Assembly (NCBI RefSeq): GCF_029395475.1
Contig: NZ_CP113917.1
Coordinates: 806,001 to 870,000 of the forward strand
Direction: 5' to 3'
Length of the DNA stretch: 64,000 nucleotides
Source of the DNA: Bifidobacterium sp. ESL0775
Lineage (GTDB): Bacteria; Actinomycetota; Actinomycetes; Actinomycetales; Bifidobacteriaceae
Shown here: positions 45,480 through 54,378 of the stretch, piece by piece
How positions within the stretch are numbered: the stretch's first letter is position 1
Layout of the letters: each line of letters opens with the position of its first letter
Position numbers and translations under genes: made by a program
Notes under the pieces: model-generated
Databases searched by the model: none
What the model was told of the DNA's origin: nothing
Seen by the model: the letters and a program-made list of their open reading frames with translations, nothing else

Positions 45480-46571
45480 ATGGACGCACGCAGCATCGCC
45501 GATGATAGGCAGGTTTCATCCGTTAAGCCAAGGACCTTGTTTTTTCTAGGGCCGCAAGGATCATTCACCCATCAGGCGGCGGCCATGGCGGCGCGTCGGC
45601 TCGGGCAACCGGGTGGCAATGGGGTTTCGCTTGAGGCGCGTGAGAACGTGCCGGCCATCATCCGCGACGTCGAGGCGGGCCTTGGCTGGGGCGTCATCGC
45701 TTGGGAGAACAGCGTCGAGGGCTACGTCGTGCCGAATCTCGATGCCGTGATCGACGCCAACGATGTGGCCGGTCTGGCCCGTCTGAGCGTCGATATCGCG
45801 TTCGACGCCTTTGTGCGTCCGCGAAGTGGCGATGCCGATGATGGCAACGAGGACTCGGAGATTCACCCTTATGGCTTGGACGGTAACGGCAAAGAATCCC
45901 CCAATCATCATGATGTATTACGTGAGGTCGTGGCGCATCCGCACGGTCTGGCGCAATGCACAAGATTCGCCCGAGAACGCCATCTGACGCCAGTGCCCGC
46001 CTCATCCAACGCGGCGGCCTGCCGGGATGTGAAACCGGGGCAGGTGGCGCTTGGACCGGCCTTATGCGGCGAACTCTATGGACTTGAGACGCTGGAACGC
46101 AATGTGCAGGACTTTGGCGGCGCCAACACGGATTTCCTTGTCGTGGCTCCGCGCGATGCGGTGCGTCGCAGGTTGCAGGACGAGCGGTGTGACAGTGTCG
46201 TCGATTACGAGACCATCATCGCCGTGGTGCCGTTGAGCACCGGCCCTGGCGTCATTGCCGAACTGCTTGACGCGGTGCGTGACGAGGGGCTCAACATGAC
46301 CAGCCTCATGTCGCGGCCAATCAAAGGCCATGCGGGCACCTACAGCTTCATCATCACGCTCGACGCCGCCCCATGGCAAAACAATTTCAACCACCTGCTC
46401 TCGCAGATCGTGGCCAAAGGCGATTGGGTCAAGACCCTGGCCGTCTACCCGCGAGGTGAGCACCCGAACCCGCCGGTCGACACGTGGATGCTGCCGCAGG
46501 GCGGGGTATGCCTGAAACGCACGCAGGCTGGCAAGGTCGAGACGAAAGAGGAAAGGGAACTGCTGTGGTGA
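45480..46571 (+). CDS. pheA: Prephenate dehydratase
   Basis: Converts prephenate to phenylpyruvate for phenylalanine. The two-lobe catalytic domain starts FFLGPQGSFTHQAAAMAA. The ACT domain follows (GPGVIAELLDAVRDEGLNMTSLMSRP), allowing feedback by phenylalanine. The usual TRF motif reads NTDFLVV, so the catalytic Thr is there but Arg is replaced by Asp. 363 residues from ATG 45480 (GAGGA upstream). Overlaps tyrA, so the two form an aromatic-acid operon. Confidence 0.92.
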   Translation: MDARSIADDRQVSSVKPRTLFFLGPQGSFTHQAAAMAARRLGQPGGNGVSLEARENVPAIIRDVEAGLGWGVIAWENSVEGYVVPNLDAVIDANDVAGLARLSVDIAFDAFVRPRSGDADDGNEDSEIHPYGLDGNGKESPNHHDVLREVVAHPHGLAQCTRFARERHLTPVPASSNAAACRDVKPGQVALGPALCGELYGLETLERNVQDFGGANTDFLVVAPRDAVRRRLQDERCDSVVDYETIIAVVPLSTGPGVIAELLDAVRDEGLNMTSLMSRPIKGHAGTYSFIITLDAAPWQNNFNHLLSQIVAKGDWVKTLAVYPRGEHPNPPVDTWMLPQGGVCLKRTQAGKVETKEERELLW

Positions 46572-47644
46572 GATCAGTCGGGATTGTGGGCCTCGGGCTC
46601 ATCGGCGGCTCGCTGGCCAGAAGGTTGGTCCAGCGCGAGGTCGAGGTCGTCGCGTGGAACCACACCGAACGCCCGTACGCCGCGGCTCGCGAGGACGGCA
46701 TCACCTGCGTAGACTCGCTTGAGGACTTGGCCATAGCCAGGCCCGAGGTCCTTTTCCTGTGCAACCCGCTGAAGGCCATGCCCGAGATGCTTCAGCGGCT
46801 GGCTCCGATGCTCGACCGTGAGGCCACCACGTTGAGCGATGTCGGCAGCGTCAAGGGGATGGTGCGCCAGCAGGTCGAGGCCGCCGGACTTGGAGATTGC
46901 TACGTCGGCGCGCACCCGATGGCCGGCACCGAGTTCTCGGGATTCGCGGCCAGTGACCCCGCGATATACGACGACGCGCTCTGGGCCGTGACGGTTGACG
47001 AAAACACGGATTACCAGCGGTTCCTGAAGGTTGCCACGTTGATCACCGGCGTCATCGGCAACCGCGTCATCGTGCTGGACGACACCACCCACGACCGCGC
47101 CGCCGCGATGATCTCCCACGCCCCGCACGTCGTCTCCACGGCGTTCATCAACGAGCTGAGCGAGAGCCAGGACCGCAACATCGCCGCCGCGCTCGCCGCC
47201 GGCTCCTGGCGTGACATGACTCGTGTGGCCCTGACCGACCCGGCCCGCACCCGCGCGATGATCGAGGAAGACGCCGACAATGTCGAGGCGTTGCTGCGAG
47301 ATCTGGCCGCCCGTTTGACGTTGTTCGCTGACGACCTGCACGCCCATGACGATGCCGCTCTGACGCAGTTCTTCGAGGCAGGCCAGCCGTTCCGTGATTA
47401 CAAGGCCCATGAGCGTGAGCTTCAAAATTCCGAAGAATCCAGCGTGATTAATAGGCCAGGCGACTCTCAAGGTTCCAATGATTTCAACGAACCAGGCGGC
47501 CAAAACGATGCCGAGCGCAAAGTCGTCGCCATCCCCGAGACCGACTGGCAGCGCACGTTCCTAGATTCCGCCCGCCGCGGCGAGCACGTCGTCCGTTTCA
47601 TCCAGCCATGGCAGGTAGAGGTCGAGACCCGTTCCAAGGTATGA
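46565..47644 (+). CDS. tyrA: Prephenate dehydrogenase
   Basis: NAD-dependent oxidative decarboxylation of prephenate to 4-hydroxyphenylpyruvate for tyrosine. Rossmann GLGLIGGSLAR at the very N-terminus, LSDVGSVKGMV and YVGAHPMAGTEFSGF follow. GTG start at 46565 (or the next GTG at 46568) overlapping the pheA stop, with AAAGGGA upstream; a longer open frame from 46484 is a shadow inside pheA. The last 90 residues are less conserved. Confidence 0.92.
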   Translation: MVRSVGIVGLGLIGGSLARRLVQREVEVVAWNHTERPYAAAREDGITCVDSLEDLAIARPEVLFLCNPLKAMPEMLQRLAPMLDREATTLSDVGSVKGMVRQQVEAAGLGDCYVGAHPMAGTEFSGFAASDPAIYDDALWAVTVDENTDYQRFLKVATLITGVIGNRVIVLDDTTHDRAAAMISHAPHVVSTAFINELSESQDRNIAAALAAGSWRDMTRVALTDPARTRAMIEEDADNVEALLRDLAARLTLFADDLHAHDDAALTQFFEAGQPFRDYKAHERELQNSEESSVINRPGDSQGSNDFNEPGGQNDAERKVVAIPETDWQRTFLDSARRGEHVVRFIQPWQVEVETRSKV

Positions 47645-48167
47645 TTGTTTACGATGGATAATGTGAATTTTGGATAATGAACTTTTGCTCATGTTCTTCA
47701 TCGCCAACGGCAACCTATGCAAAACGATACGGCCCTGTAGTCGCTGAATTCATGATACGCTATTGGATACCTGGGTAGGTCGTCCTACCTCGGATCTCAT
47801 CGGCCTCCTGCGAGAGGCCGGTTGCTTTTCAGGTGAATAAGATTTAACCTAGTAATTGACATCGGTGTTCCGTGTGTGATGGTGGTTCTCATCGTGCCTG
47901 AGATGAGAACCAGCTGGTGTCAGGTAGAAAGAATCGACTGCCGCAGGTTCCTCTGGTCTCCGGATGGTTCCGGATTCCGGTTGCGACAAATGGGAACCTA
48001 GCCCCATGGCGGGCAATACGGAAAAGATATGGGCGATGTCTGTTCCGAGCCATATCGCTTCCGTTTAGGAAGATGTCAGACAGGAGACGTTAAAACGATT
48101 CGCCATAAGCCTCGCAGGCTGCATTTCAACAGTCTGCGAGGCTTATCCACATCATAGGGAGACGAAG
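47645..48167 (+). other. 523-base non-coding stretch rich in hairpins
   Basis: No supported gene. CGGCCTC/GAGGCCG (47801-47820) followed by GTTGCTTTTC is a plausible tyrA terminator. TGGTTCTCAT (47883-47892) pairs with ATGAGAACCA (47903-47912). ATAAGCCTCGCAG (48105-48117) pairs with its complement at 48134-48146, just before the ribosome site of the next gene. This could be the edge of an inserted segment or hold a small RNA. Confidence 0.5.
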
Positions 48168-48713
48168 ATGTCCGACAGCTCGGTGGCCAAGATTGATAAG
48201 CAGCACCGCCAAACTTTGCTTAAGATGGCCGAAGAAGTCGTGAGAATATATAACGATGATCTGCTTGACCGCCATACTGTCATCACCTGCGATGATGGAT
48301 TGCGCGTCAAGGTTTTATAGGAAAAGAAAAACTTCGAGCATCTCTGCGGAGCTCTCTGTAACTCGAGAAATGAGCAGGAATACTTTTACGACATGGTTCT
48401 TGCGAAACATCTTGGGTGGAGGGAATTTCGTTATCGAAATTACAAGGACTCGAAGGCCAAGCTGAGTGTGCTCCCTGACATCCTCGATTATGCGAATTAT
48501 GAAGGCAATGTCGTTGTGGATACAGAGAAGGACAGGATGCTCTGGTATTACGGCAATGAAGAATGGTCGTTAGGGCTTACGAATGGGAACCGATCAAGGG
48601 ACTACGAGCATAATGTTTATTTTCCCTCCAGCGTCCGCCATCAAAGTGTCCTCAAACAACTCCGCGCTGATGGGGGAGAAATTCATCAAGTCAGCAAGGT
48701 GGAAAGAATCTAA
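48168..48713 (+). pseudogene. Nuclease-like (PBECR4-type) gene split by amber stop
   Basis: One continuous frame of 181 codons broken by TAG at 48318 after 50 codons. The part before starts MSDSSVAKIDKQHRQ with AGGGAG upstream. The part after continues EKKNFEHLCG, later FYDMVLAKHLGW, then KAKLSVLPDIL and LWYYGNEEWSLGL. The HLCG and KL-VLP pattern reminds me of the phage-type BECR-fold (PBECR4) nuclease-like domains of Gram-positive toxins. The amber stop could be a true inactivation or a sequencing error. Lower GC than surroundings, accessory. Confidence 0.7.
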
Positions 48714-48888
48714 AAGTGGGTGGGTGTCGGCGCGGTGGTTGGTTTGGGTTTGGTTGCCGTGCCGGCACCCGGTTGGGTTCCCGTCGGGCCGGGGTGTTGG
48801 TTGGCCTTGGCGGGAAGTCTTTATTGTTGGGACACCGGGATGTGGTTGGTGCCCCGTGTCTTGGCTGGTTGTTTACTGGTTTTGGGTT

Positions 48889-48918
48889 GGGCCTGTTCAT
48901 GTCGGGATGAACAGGCCC
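48889..48918 (-). terminator. Hairpin terminator after BspA-like surface gene
   Basis: GGGCCTGTTCAT (48889-48900) and ATGAACAGGCCC (48907-48918) form a 12-bp perfect stem with a six-base loop, 12 bases past the surface-gene stop on the minus strand. No T-run; may serve both strands. Confidence 0.6.
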
Positions 48919-48930
48919 ACGCATGCTGTC

Positions 48931-51900
48931 TTATCTGCTGTGGCGGGCTTTGGCTTGGCGTTGATGGCGTAGCCAATTCGCGGCGGCGAGCAGGAGGAGG
49001 GCCAGGCCCAGCCCGGCGGCGAGGAACGCGGCGAGCCTCTGTGGTTGTCCGCCGGTCAGTGGCAGGGAGCTTGTGTAGAGGCCGCTGATGCGGGTGTTGG
49101 GGGCGGTGGCGTCCTGGCTGTTGACGGTGGTGGTGGAGGTGCGCCAGGCGTCGTTGGTGACCAGTGTGGCCGTCAGGTCGTAGCCGCCCGCCTTGTCGAG
49201 GGTCGTGCTGCGCGGGAACGTGTAGGACCAGGTGTGGCTGTCGGTTCCGTTCCAGCCGCTGCTGCTCGGAGTCCATGTGGCGGTCTGGCAGTCGGGCGTG
49301 CCGGGGGAGCCGGTGGGTTTGATGCAGACTTTGATGGTGTCCGCGCTGGTCCATGGCAGGGCGGTGCCGGTGGCGGCGATCCGGTTGTCGCCGGCCTGCC
49401 GTCCCACGGTAGTGAACGCGGGTGTGCTGATCGTGGCCCACACCGGGTGCAGGGTGACGGAGGTGTGCCCGTTGGTGGTGGTGCCGTCGGTGGTGGGGAT
49501 GCTGACGGTTCCCGGGGTATTGTATTCGGGTGTGGTCTTGCCGGTGAGGTGGTGCCAGCCGGCGAGCAGGTGTCCCGCGTAGGCGAGCCCGCCGTCGGAC
49601 GTGAGGGCGAGTTTGGGCAGAGTGACGTCGGCCTGGTCGGTGTCCGAGTCGGTCAGCACGGCCGGGATGGCGGGCACGTTGCCGGTGCCGCCGTCGGTGG
49701 CGAGTGTGGTGGTCGTGTAGTCCAGCGTGCCCTGCAGGACGCTGTCGGGGCTGGTGACGGTGGTGTTGGTGGTGTCGTCGTGCGCGCTGGTGCGCGCGGT
49801 GACCCGGTAGGGGGAGCCGATGGGGTAGCGGGTGGTGAACCGGCTGGCCGTGAACCCGGCGTCCCAGGCCGCGCCGTCACGGGTGGCGTCCACACAGTCG
49901 CCAGCCGTCAGACACGCGGATACCGTGTCGCTGGTCGTGCTTGTGCCGGTGATGTCCACGCCCGTGCTCTTGTGGCATTTGGCCTGCAGTCCTGTAGGGG
50001 CGGTGAGGGTTCGCCATTGGGCGTAGATGGTGATGGTCTGCTCGGGGAAGTACTCGCGCAGACCGAGGTCCTTGATCGTCTCTCCGGGAGCGTATTGGAC
50101 GCATCCTCCAGTGGTGCCGCCCTGGCGGCAGGTATTCCATCCGGCGAACACGGCGTGGGGTTTGTGACCGGTGAGCCTGTTCGCGGCGGGCGCGCTGACG
50201 GTCTGGGCGGTGTCCCAGGTGCTGTACTCCCGGCTGTAGGAGCCGGCCCCGCCGTTGGCGTCGACGACCAGGTCGGCACCGACGTACTTCTCGTCGATGT
50301 AAAAGCCGGCGGGGTTGGTGCCGGCCTTCGAGGCCAATGCCGGCGTCAGGCCCACTGTGCCCACCACCGCGGTGCCCAGATCAAAACTGACGGTCTGCAT
50401 CCAGTTGATGTTCTGGTTGACGCTGTAGAAGGAGTTGGGCCAGGTGGTGCCGCTGATAGTGATGGCCTGGTCTTGGAGTCTGGTGTTGGGGCCGAGGGCG
50501 AGCATGCGTAGGCCGCTGGGAAGCAGGTTGCTGACGCCGAAGTTGGGGAGGTGGCCTGTGTCCCAGCCGCTGAGGTCCAGGCTCTTGAGGTTGGTGTCGC
50601 CTTTGAACATGGACCTCATGTAAAGTACATGGCTGATGTCGAAGCTGGAGAGGTCGAAGACAGCGAGGTTGGGACAGTTTCTGAACATGTAGTCCATGCT
50701 GGTGACGTTGGTGGTGGTCCAGGTGTCCAGGCCGGTGATGCTGGTGAGTTTGGCGCAGCCGTCGAACAGGCCGGCCAGGCTGGACAGGGTTTCTGTGTTG
50801 CGCCAGCCTGACACGTCGATGGTCCAGAGGTTGGGCGCGCTCTTGAAGGATTGGCCGCTTGCCAGGGCGCCGATGGTGGTGTTGCTGACGGTCCAGCCGT
50901 GGGTGTCGAGGGTGTCGAGGCTGGTGGCGCCGGTGAACGGGTTCTCGGCGTATCGGAGGGCGCGCATGTCCCAGCCGGACAGGTCGAGGCTGGTGAGGCT
51001 GGCGCAGCCGTTGAACATGCCGCTTATGCTGGCGAGGCTGGTGGTGTCGCGGGTGCCCAGGCCGGGGATTGTGGCCAGTCTGGCGCAGCCGTTGAACATG
51101 GCGCTCATGTTGTTGGTGTTGTGGGTGTCGAAGTGGCTGACGTCGATGCTGGTGAGTTTGGCGCAGCCGTCGAACAGGCTTTCCATGTTGGTGATGCTGG
51201 TGGTGGTCCAGGTGTCCAGGCCGGTGATGCTGGTGAGTTTGGCGCAGCCGTAGAGGAGCTTCTTCAGGCTGGTGGCGCCGGACAGGTCCCAGCCGGACAC
51301 GTCGATGGCCTTCAGGTTAATGGCTGACTGGAAGGCGCCGGGCAGGCACCAAGTGGTGTGGTCGTCGATCTTCCAGCCATGGGTGCCGATGGTGGTGAGG
51401 CTGGGGTCGCTGCTGAACATGTACGACATGCCGTTGTCGCCGCGGATGCCGGTGAGGTCCCATCCGGACAGGACCAGGCTGGCCAGTTGGGTGCAGTTGC
51501 TGAACATGCCCCACGTGCTGGTGGTTTGGCTGGTGTCCCAGCCGGTGGCGTCGAGGGTGGTGAGGGCGGCGTCGTAGGCGAACATGCGGTATCCGGCCGG
51601 GCCGGTGAGTTTGAGGTGGCCGGCCGGGGCCGTGGTGAGGCGCCGCAGGGAGGTCCAGGAGTCGAACGCGCTTTGGGAGTTGATGGTAAGGTTGCCGTCG
51701 ACGGCCACGCTGACCGCGGTGTTAGCGATCGTTCCTGATGTTGAGCCGGTGCCGAAGGGCGTGGAGCTTGGGGTGGAGCCGGTGTCGCCGCCGTGGATGG
51801 TCAGCGTGCAGTCCGCGCCGAAGTCCCATCCGGCCGCGCCCCACGTGCCGGCCCGCGCCGCGCAACCGGACTGCGGGCCCACGGATGGCCCGCCACGCGT

Positions 51901-52259
51901 CAACGGCGACGACGGCTCCGCGGAAGAGGGTCGGCCCGGGCCTTCGACGGTGTGCGATGCGGAGCGGACAGTGGTAGAAACGGAGGGTGAGGCGGGACGA
52001 TTGCGAAGCGACGTTGCTTTGGGGGATGCGGAAGGCTTGGAAGCGTGCGTGGGCTGTGGTGCGTTGGGAAGACGGGTCGGACCGGAAGGTTCAGAAAAAG
52101 AAGAATGGGGAAGATGACGGGATGAGGATGGGGATGCGGGTTGAATGGTGTCCGGAAATGATGGGAAAGTTTCGTTTAGACTAGAATTGCGGGGGGGGTT
52201 AGTGTTGACATCGTTGCAATACAAACCAGCACCGAGACCAACGTGCGGATGACACCCAT
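48931..52259 (-). CDS. BspA-like repeat LPLTG surface protein, frameshifted at G8 tract
   Basis: Cell-wall anchored protein of about 1100 residues. The body has many 24-26-residue DUF285/BspA-like leucine-rich repeats (MFNGCASLTSLDLSGWDM and similar), then an InlB/flg-new type module (ITIYAQW), Ig-like parts, and a C-terminal LPLTG, hydrophobic helix and basic tail. The body frame, read upstream to 52419, has no signal peptide. One begins at ATG 52259 in another frame (MGVIRT then LVSVLVCIATMSTL) and stops after 27 residues. The frames meet at eight C on the coding strand (52198-52191). One extra base would join them. So this copy is read as OFF; phase variation is likely. Confidence 0.82.
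50709..51251. repeat. 54-bp direct repeats inside BspA-like gene
   Basis: Bases 50709-50762 and 51198-51251 are identical over 54 bases, 489 bases apart (a multiple of three). A second 35-base pair lies at 50737-50771 and 51145-51179, 408 bases apart, also in frame. Recombination between them would change repeat number without breaking the frame. Confidence 0.85.
52191..52198. repeat. Eight-G homopolymer at signal peptide of surface gene
   Basis: Run of eight G on the plus strand (eight C in the coding sense) right after the predicted signal peptide hydrophobic core. It is the longest G or C run I noticed in the window. Homopolymer runs at this place change length by slipped-strand mispairing. 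Confidence 0.85.
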
Positions 52260-52647
52260 GGCAAACACCAACCTTTTTCTTCAAAACCGGAACCCGGCGA
52301 TGTAATACATTGTCGTATGCGGTTCCGCCGTTCCGATGAATCCACACCTTAACGGCTTTCCGGTACAAAAACAACTGTCCGCGGGCGCGTGGAAACAGTG
52401 TCACACCATGTTCTGTCAAATAAGTTTGGAAGGTTTGAAGTATATTGATTTCAAGTTTTTGACGTGATTAGTAAAATCTTTGACATAGTACTGAAATGTC
52501 TTTGGAAATGTTTTCGAGACGTGGATGCTACGGCGTGTCGCATTTTATGACAAGCTAAGTCTGAATGTGATAAATAGGGCACTGAATGAAGGGAGTCACA
52601 GATTTTGGGCTGCTGAAAACTGGCCTATCTTAGCAGTGAGGTTCATG
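52260..52647 (-). other. Upstream region of the BspA-like gene
   Basis: 388 bases between the surface-gene ATG and the stop of the small downstream gene. On the minus strand TATACT (52444-52439) is a possible -10, giving a leader of about 170 bases; no good -35 was seen. AAAAAGG lies 12 bases before the ATG at 52259. The remainder is AT-rich with no gene. Confidence 0.4.
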
Positions 52648-52920
52648 TCAGTTTCGGATAGTGTCTGATTTAGGATTGTGGGTTTTCCGCTCGGGAATCG
52701 GCTTGAGGGCGACGATTCGGTCGCGGGGGATAACCACGTTCTGTGCGGGGCGAGAGCCGTTGGCGGCTGGGTCGCGGGTCAGGGCGAGGGTTTCGCCGTC
52801 CCATGAGCGGACGTGGCCGATGTAGTCGCGGAACTGTTGGCGGCCGGTCTGCGGGTCTTTGCCGTCGAGCGTGCGCACCGTCAGCCGCGCGCCGGTAGGA
52901 ATGGATTGTGGCAGTGGCAT
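52648..52920 (-). CDS. Small conserved actinobacterial protein (DUF6725-like)
   Basis: 90 residues: a beta-rich core (GARLTVRTLDG, then YIGHVRSWDGETLALTRD, then VVIPRDRIVALKPIP) suggests an SH3-like barrel. I believe the family is DUF6725, seen in bifidobacteria, but the function is unknown. ATG at 52920 preceded by GCGGAAA. Single gene, divergent from xerC. Confidence 0.7.
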   Translation of the reverse strand: MPLPQSIPTGARLTVRTLDGKDPQTGRQQFRDYIGHVRSWDGETLALTRDPAANGSRPAQNVVIPRDRIVALKPIPERKTHNPKSDTIRN

Positions 52921-53162
52921 ATTTCCGCTTTCGTAAGGTTATCAATAGCTTTGCGGTCTCCATAGTAGGTCTAGATATGGTGAGGCATAGTGGGTCTGCG
53001 ATTGGTTTGTCGTTGCCAAGTAAAAATGACATGAGGGTGACGGAAAGCTTAAGCAGAAAACTGTTAGACTGGCAAACTGGTAAGTCGTCAACCGCCAAGT
53101 CGGTGATTCATCAAAGACAAGATGTGCCAAGCCATTGAGGCCGAGAATGAAAGGGAAGAGAC

Positions 53163-54275
53163 ATGGAATATCAGCAGCAGATAGACCGGTTTCTTGACTT
53201 CCTTAAGGCCAACCGCGGGCTGGCGGACAACACGCTCAAGGCGTATCGCTCCGATTTGGAGGAATGTCTGGGATTTCTTGATGGACGTGGCGTAAAGGGC
53301 CTGGGCGACGTGACGTTGGAGGATTTGCGCGAGTGGATGGCCAATGCATCGCGGGAGCACGCACGCAGTTCCATGGCGCGCAAGACGGTGGCGGTGCGCA
53401 ATTTTTTCGCTTGGGCCGACGAGCACGATGTCATCGCCACCAATCCTGCGGCGACGCTGATGACGCCGAAGATTCCCCAGACCTTGCCGACCGTGCTCAA
53501 CGAATCTCAGGCCGAACGGCTGATGGATACCGTCGATGCGGATTGTAAGGATCCACAGGTTTCTGAAAGTAAAGCCAAAAGTCAGATTAACGGCGATGTA
53601 GCAAGTGACATTGGCCAAGAAAAATCTTCGGATGATTCACCAAAACGTACTGTCAAAGACGAGGCGTTGGCGTTGCGGGACGCGGCGATGGTGGAGCTAC
53701 TCTATGCCACGGGCATCCGTGTGGCGGAGCTGACCGGGCTTGATATCGGTGATGTCGCATTTGACACGCACACCGTAAGAGTGACCGGCAAAGGCGACAA
53801 ACAGCGCGTGGTGCCGTTTGGCGCTCCCGCTGCGCATGCGCTTGAGGCGTGGTTGGGTAGTAACGGCCGGCCTGTGCTTGTCGCCAAAGTGGGGAAACGG
53901 TCTGCTGGGCTTGCAGGAAGCGTTTCGGAGAAAAGAGCATCGGCTGGATTCGTGGGAGACAGCAGGAAAAAGCGAAAGTCGGACAAGTCAAGCGGTGCCG
54001 AGAATGCGCTCTTTCTCGGCGCTCGTGGCAAACGTATCGACCAGCGCATCGTGCGTGAGGTGGTGCATGAGAAGGCCGAGGAGGCGGGCGTGCCCGATAT
54101 TGGCCCGCACGCTTTGCGGCACAGCGCGGCGACGCACCTGCTCGACGGCGGCGCGGACCTGCGCGAGGTGCAGGAGATGCTGGGCCATTCCTCGCTGAAA
54201 ACCACCCAGCGCTATACGCATGTCTCCATCGAGCAACTCAAATCGCGTTATAAGCAGGCGTTCCCGCGGGCGTAG
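53163..54275 (+). CDS. xerC: Tyrosine recombinase XerC with insertions
   Basis: Partner of XerD at dif. Catalytic residues: Arg in TGIRVAELTG, Lys in GKGDKQR, HALRHSAATHL, LGHSSLKTTQRYTH with the Tyr nucleophile. At 370 residues it is about 65 longer than usual. One polar insertion of about 40 residues lies near residue 125 (between the two domains) and another Lys/Ser-rich one near residue 240-280. Both have lower GC and look disordered. GGGAAGAG before the ATG. Assigned as XerC because XerD is elsewhere in the window. Confidence 0.85.
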   Translation: MEYQQQIDRFLDFLKANRGLADNTLKAYRSDLEECLGFLDGRGVKGLGDVTLEDLREWMANASREHARSSMARKTVAVRNFFAWADEHDVIATNPAATLMTPKIPQTLPTVLNESQAERLMDTVDADCKDPQVSESKAKSQINGDVASDIGQEKSSDDSPKRTVKDEALALRDAAMVELLYATGIRVAELTGLDIGDVAFDTHTVRVTGKGDKQRVVPFGAPAAHALEAWLGSNGRPVLVAKVGKRSAGLAGSVSEKRASAGFVGDSRKKRKSDKSSGAENALFLGARGKRIDQRIVREVVHEKAEEAGVPDIGPHALRHSAATHLLDGGADLREVQEMLGHSSLKTTQRYTHVSIEQLKSRYKQAFPRA

Positions 54276-54282
54276 GCAGCAA

Positions 54283-54351
54283 AAAGGTCGGTCGATGCAA
54301 AATACAGAACCTTGATTTCCGCCGTTTCTGTTTCGCTATCTGCCGACCTTT
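54283..54351 (+). terminator. Branched hairpin after xerC
   Basis: AAAGGTCGG (54283-54291) pairs with CCGACCTTT (54343-54351); within the loop CAGAA (54305) pairs with TTCTG (54326). Confidence 0.5.
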
Positions 54352-54378
54352 GTGCTCGTGTGACGATAGACTGGCGGC

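Noticed and set aside
47761..47830. Possible tRNA because of paired stems
   Set aside because: Stems do not form a cloverleaf, no anticodon arm or T-loop consensus.
48691..48924. 77-residue Pro/Asn/Arg-rich frame on the minus strand
   Set aside because: No ribosome site and extreme composition from the G+T-biased strand; treated as non-coding.
49045..50511. 488-residue open frame on the plus strand inside the surface gene
   Set aside because: Gly/Val/Ala-rich mirror of the repeat region; the minus strand has LRR repeats and LPLTG.
50551..51738. Short tandem-looking units suggesting a CRISPR or VNTR
   Set aside because: The periodicity follows the protein LRR units, without constant repeats and unique spacers.
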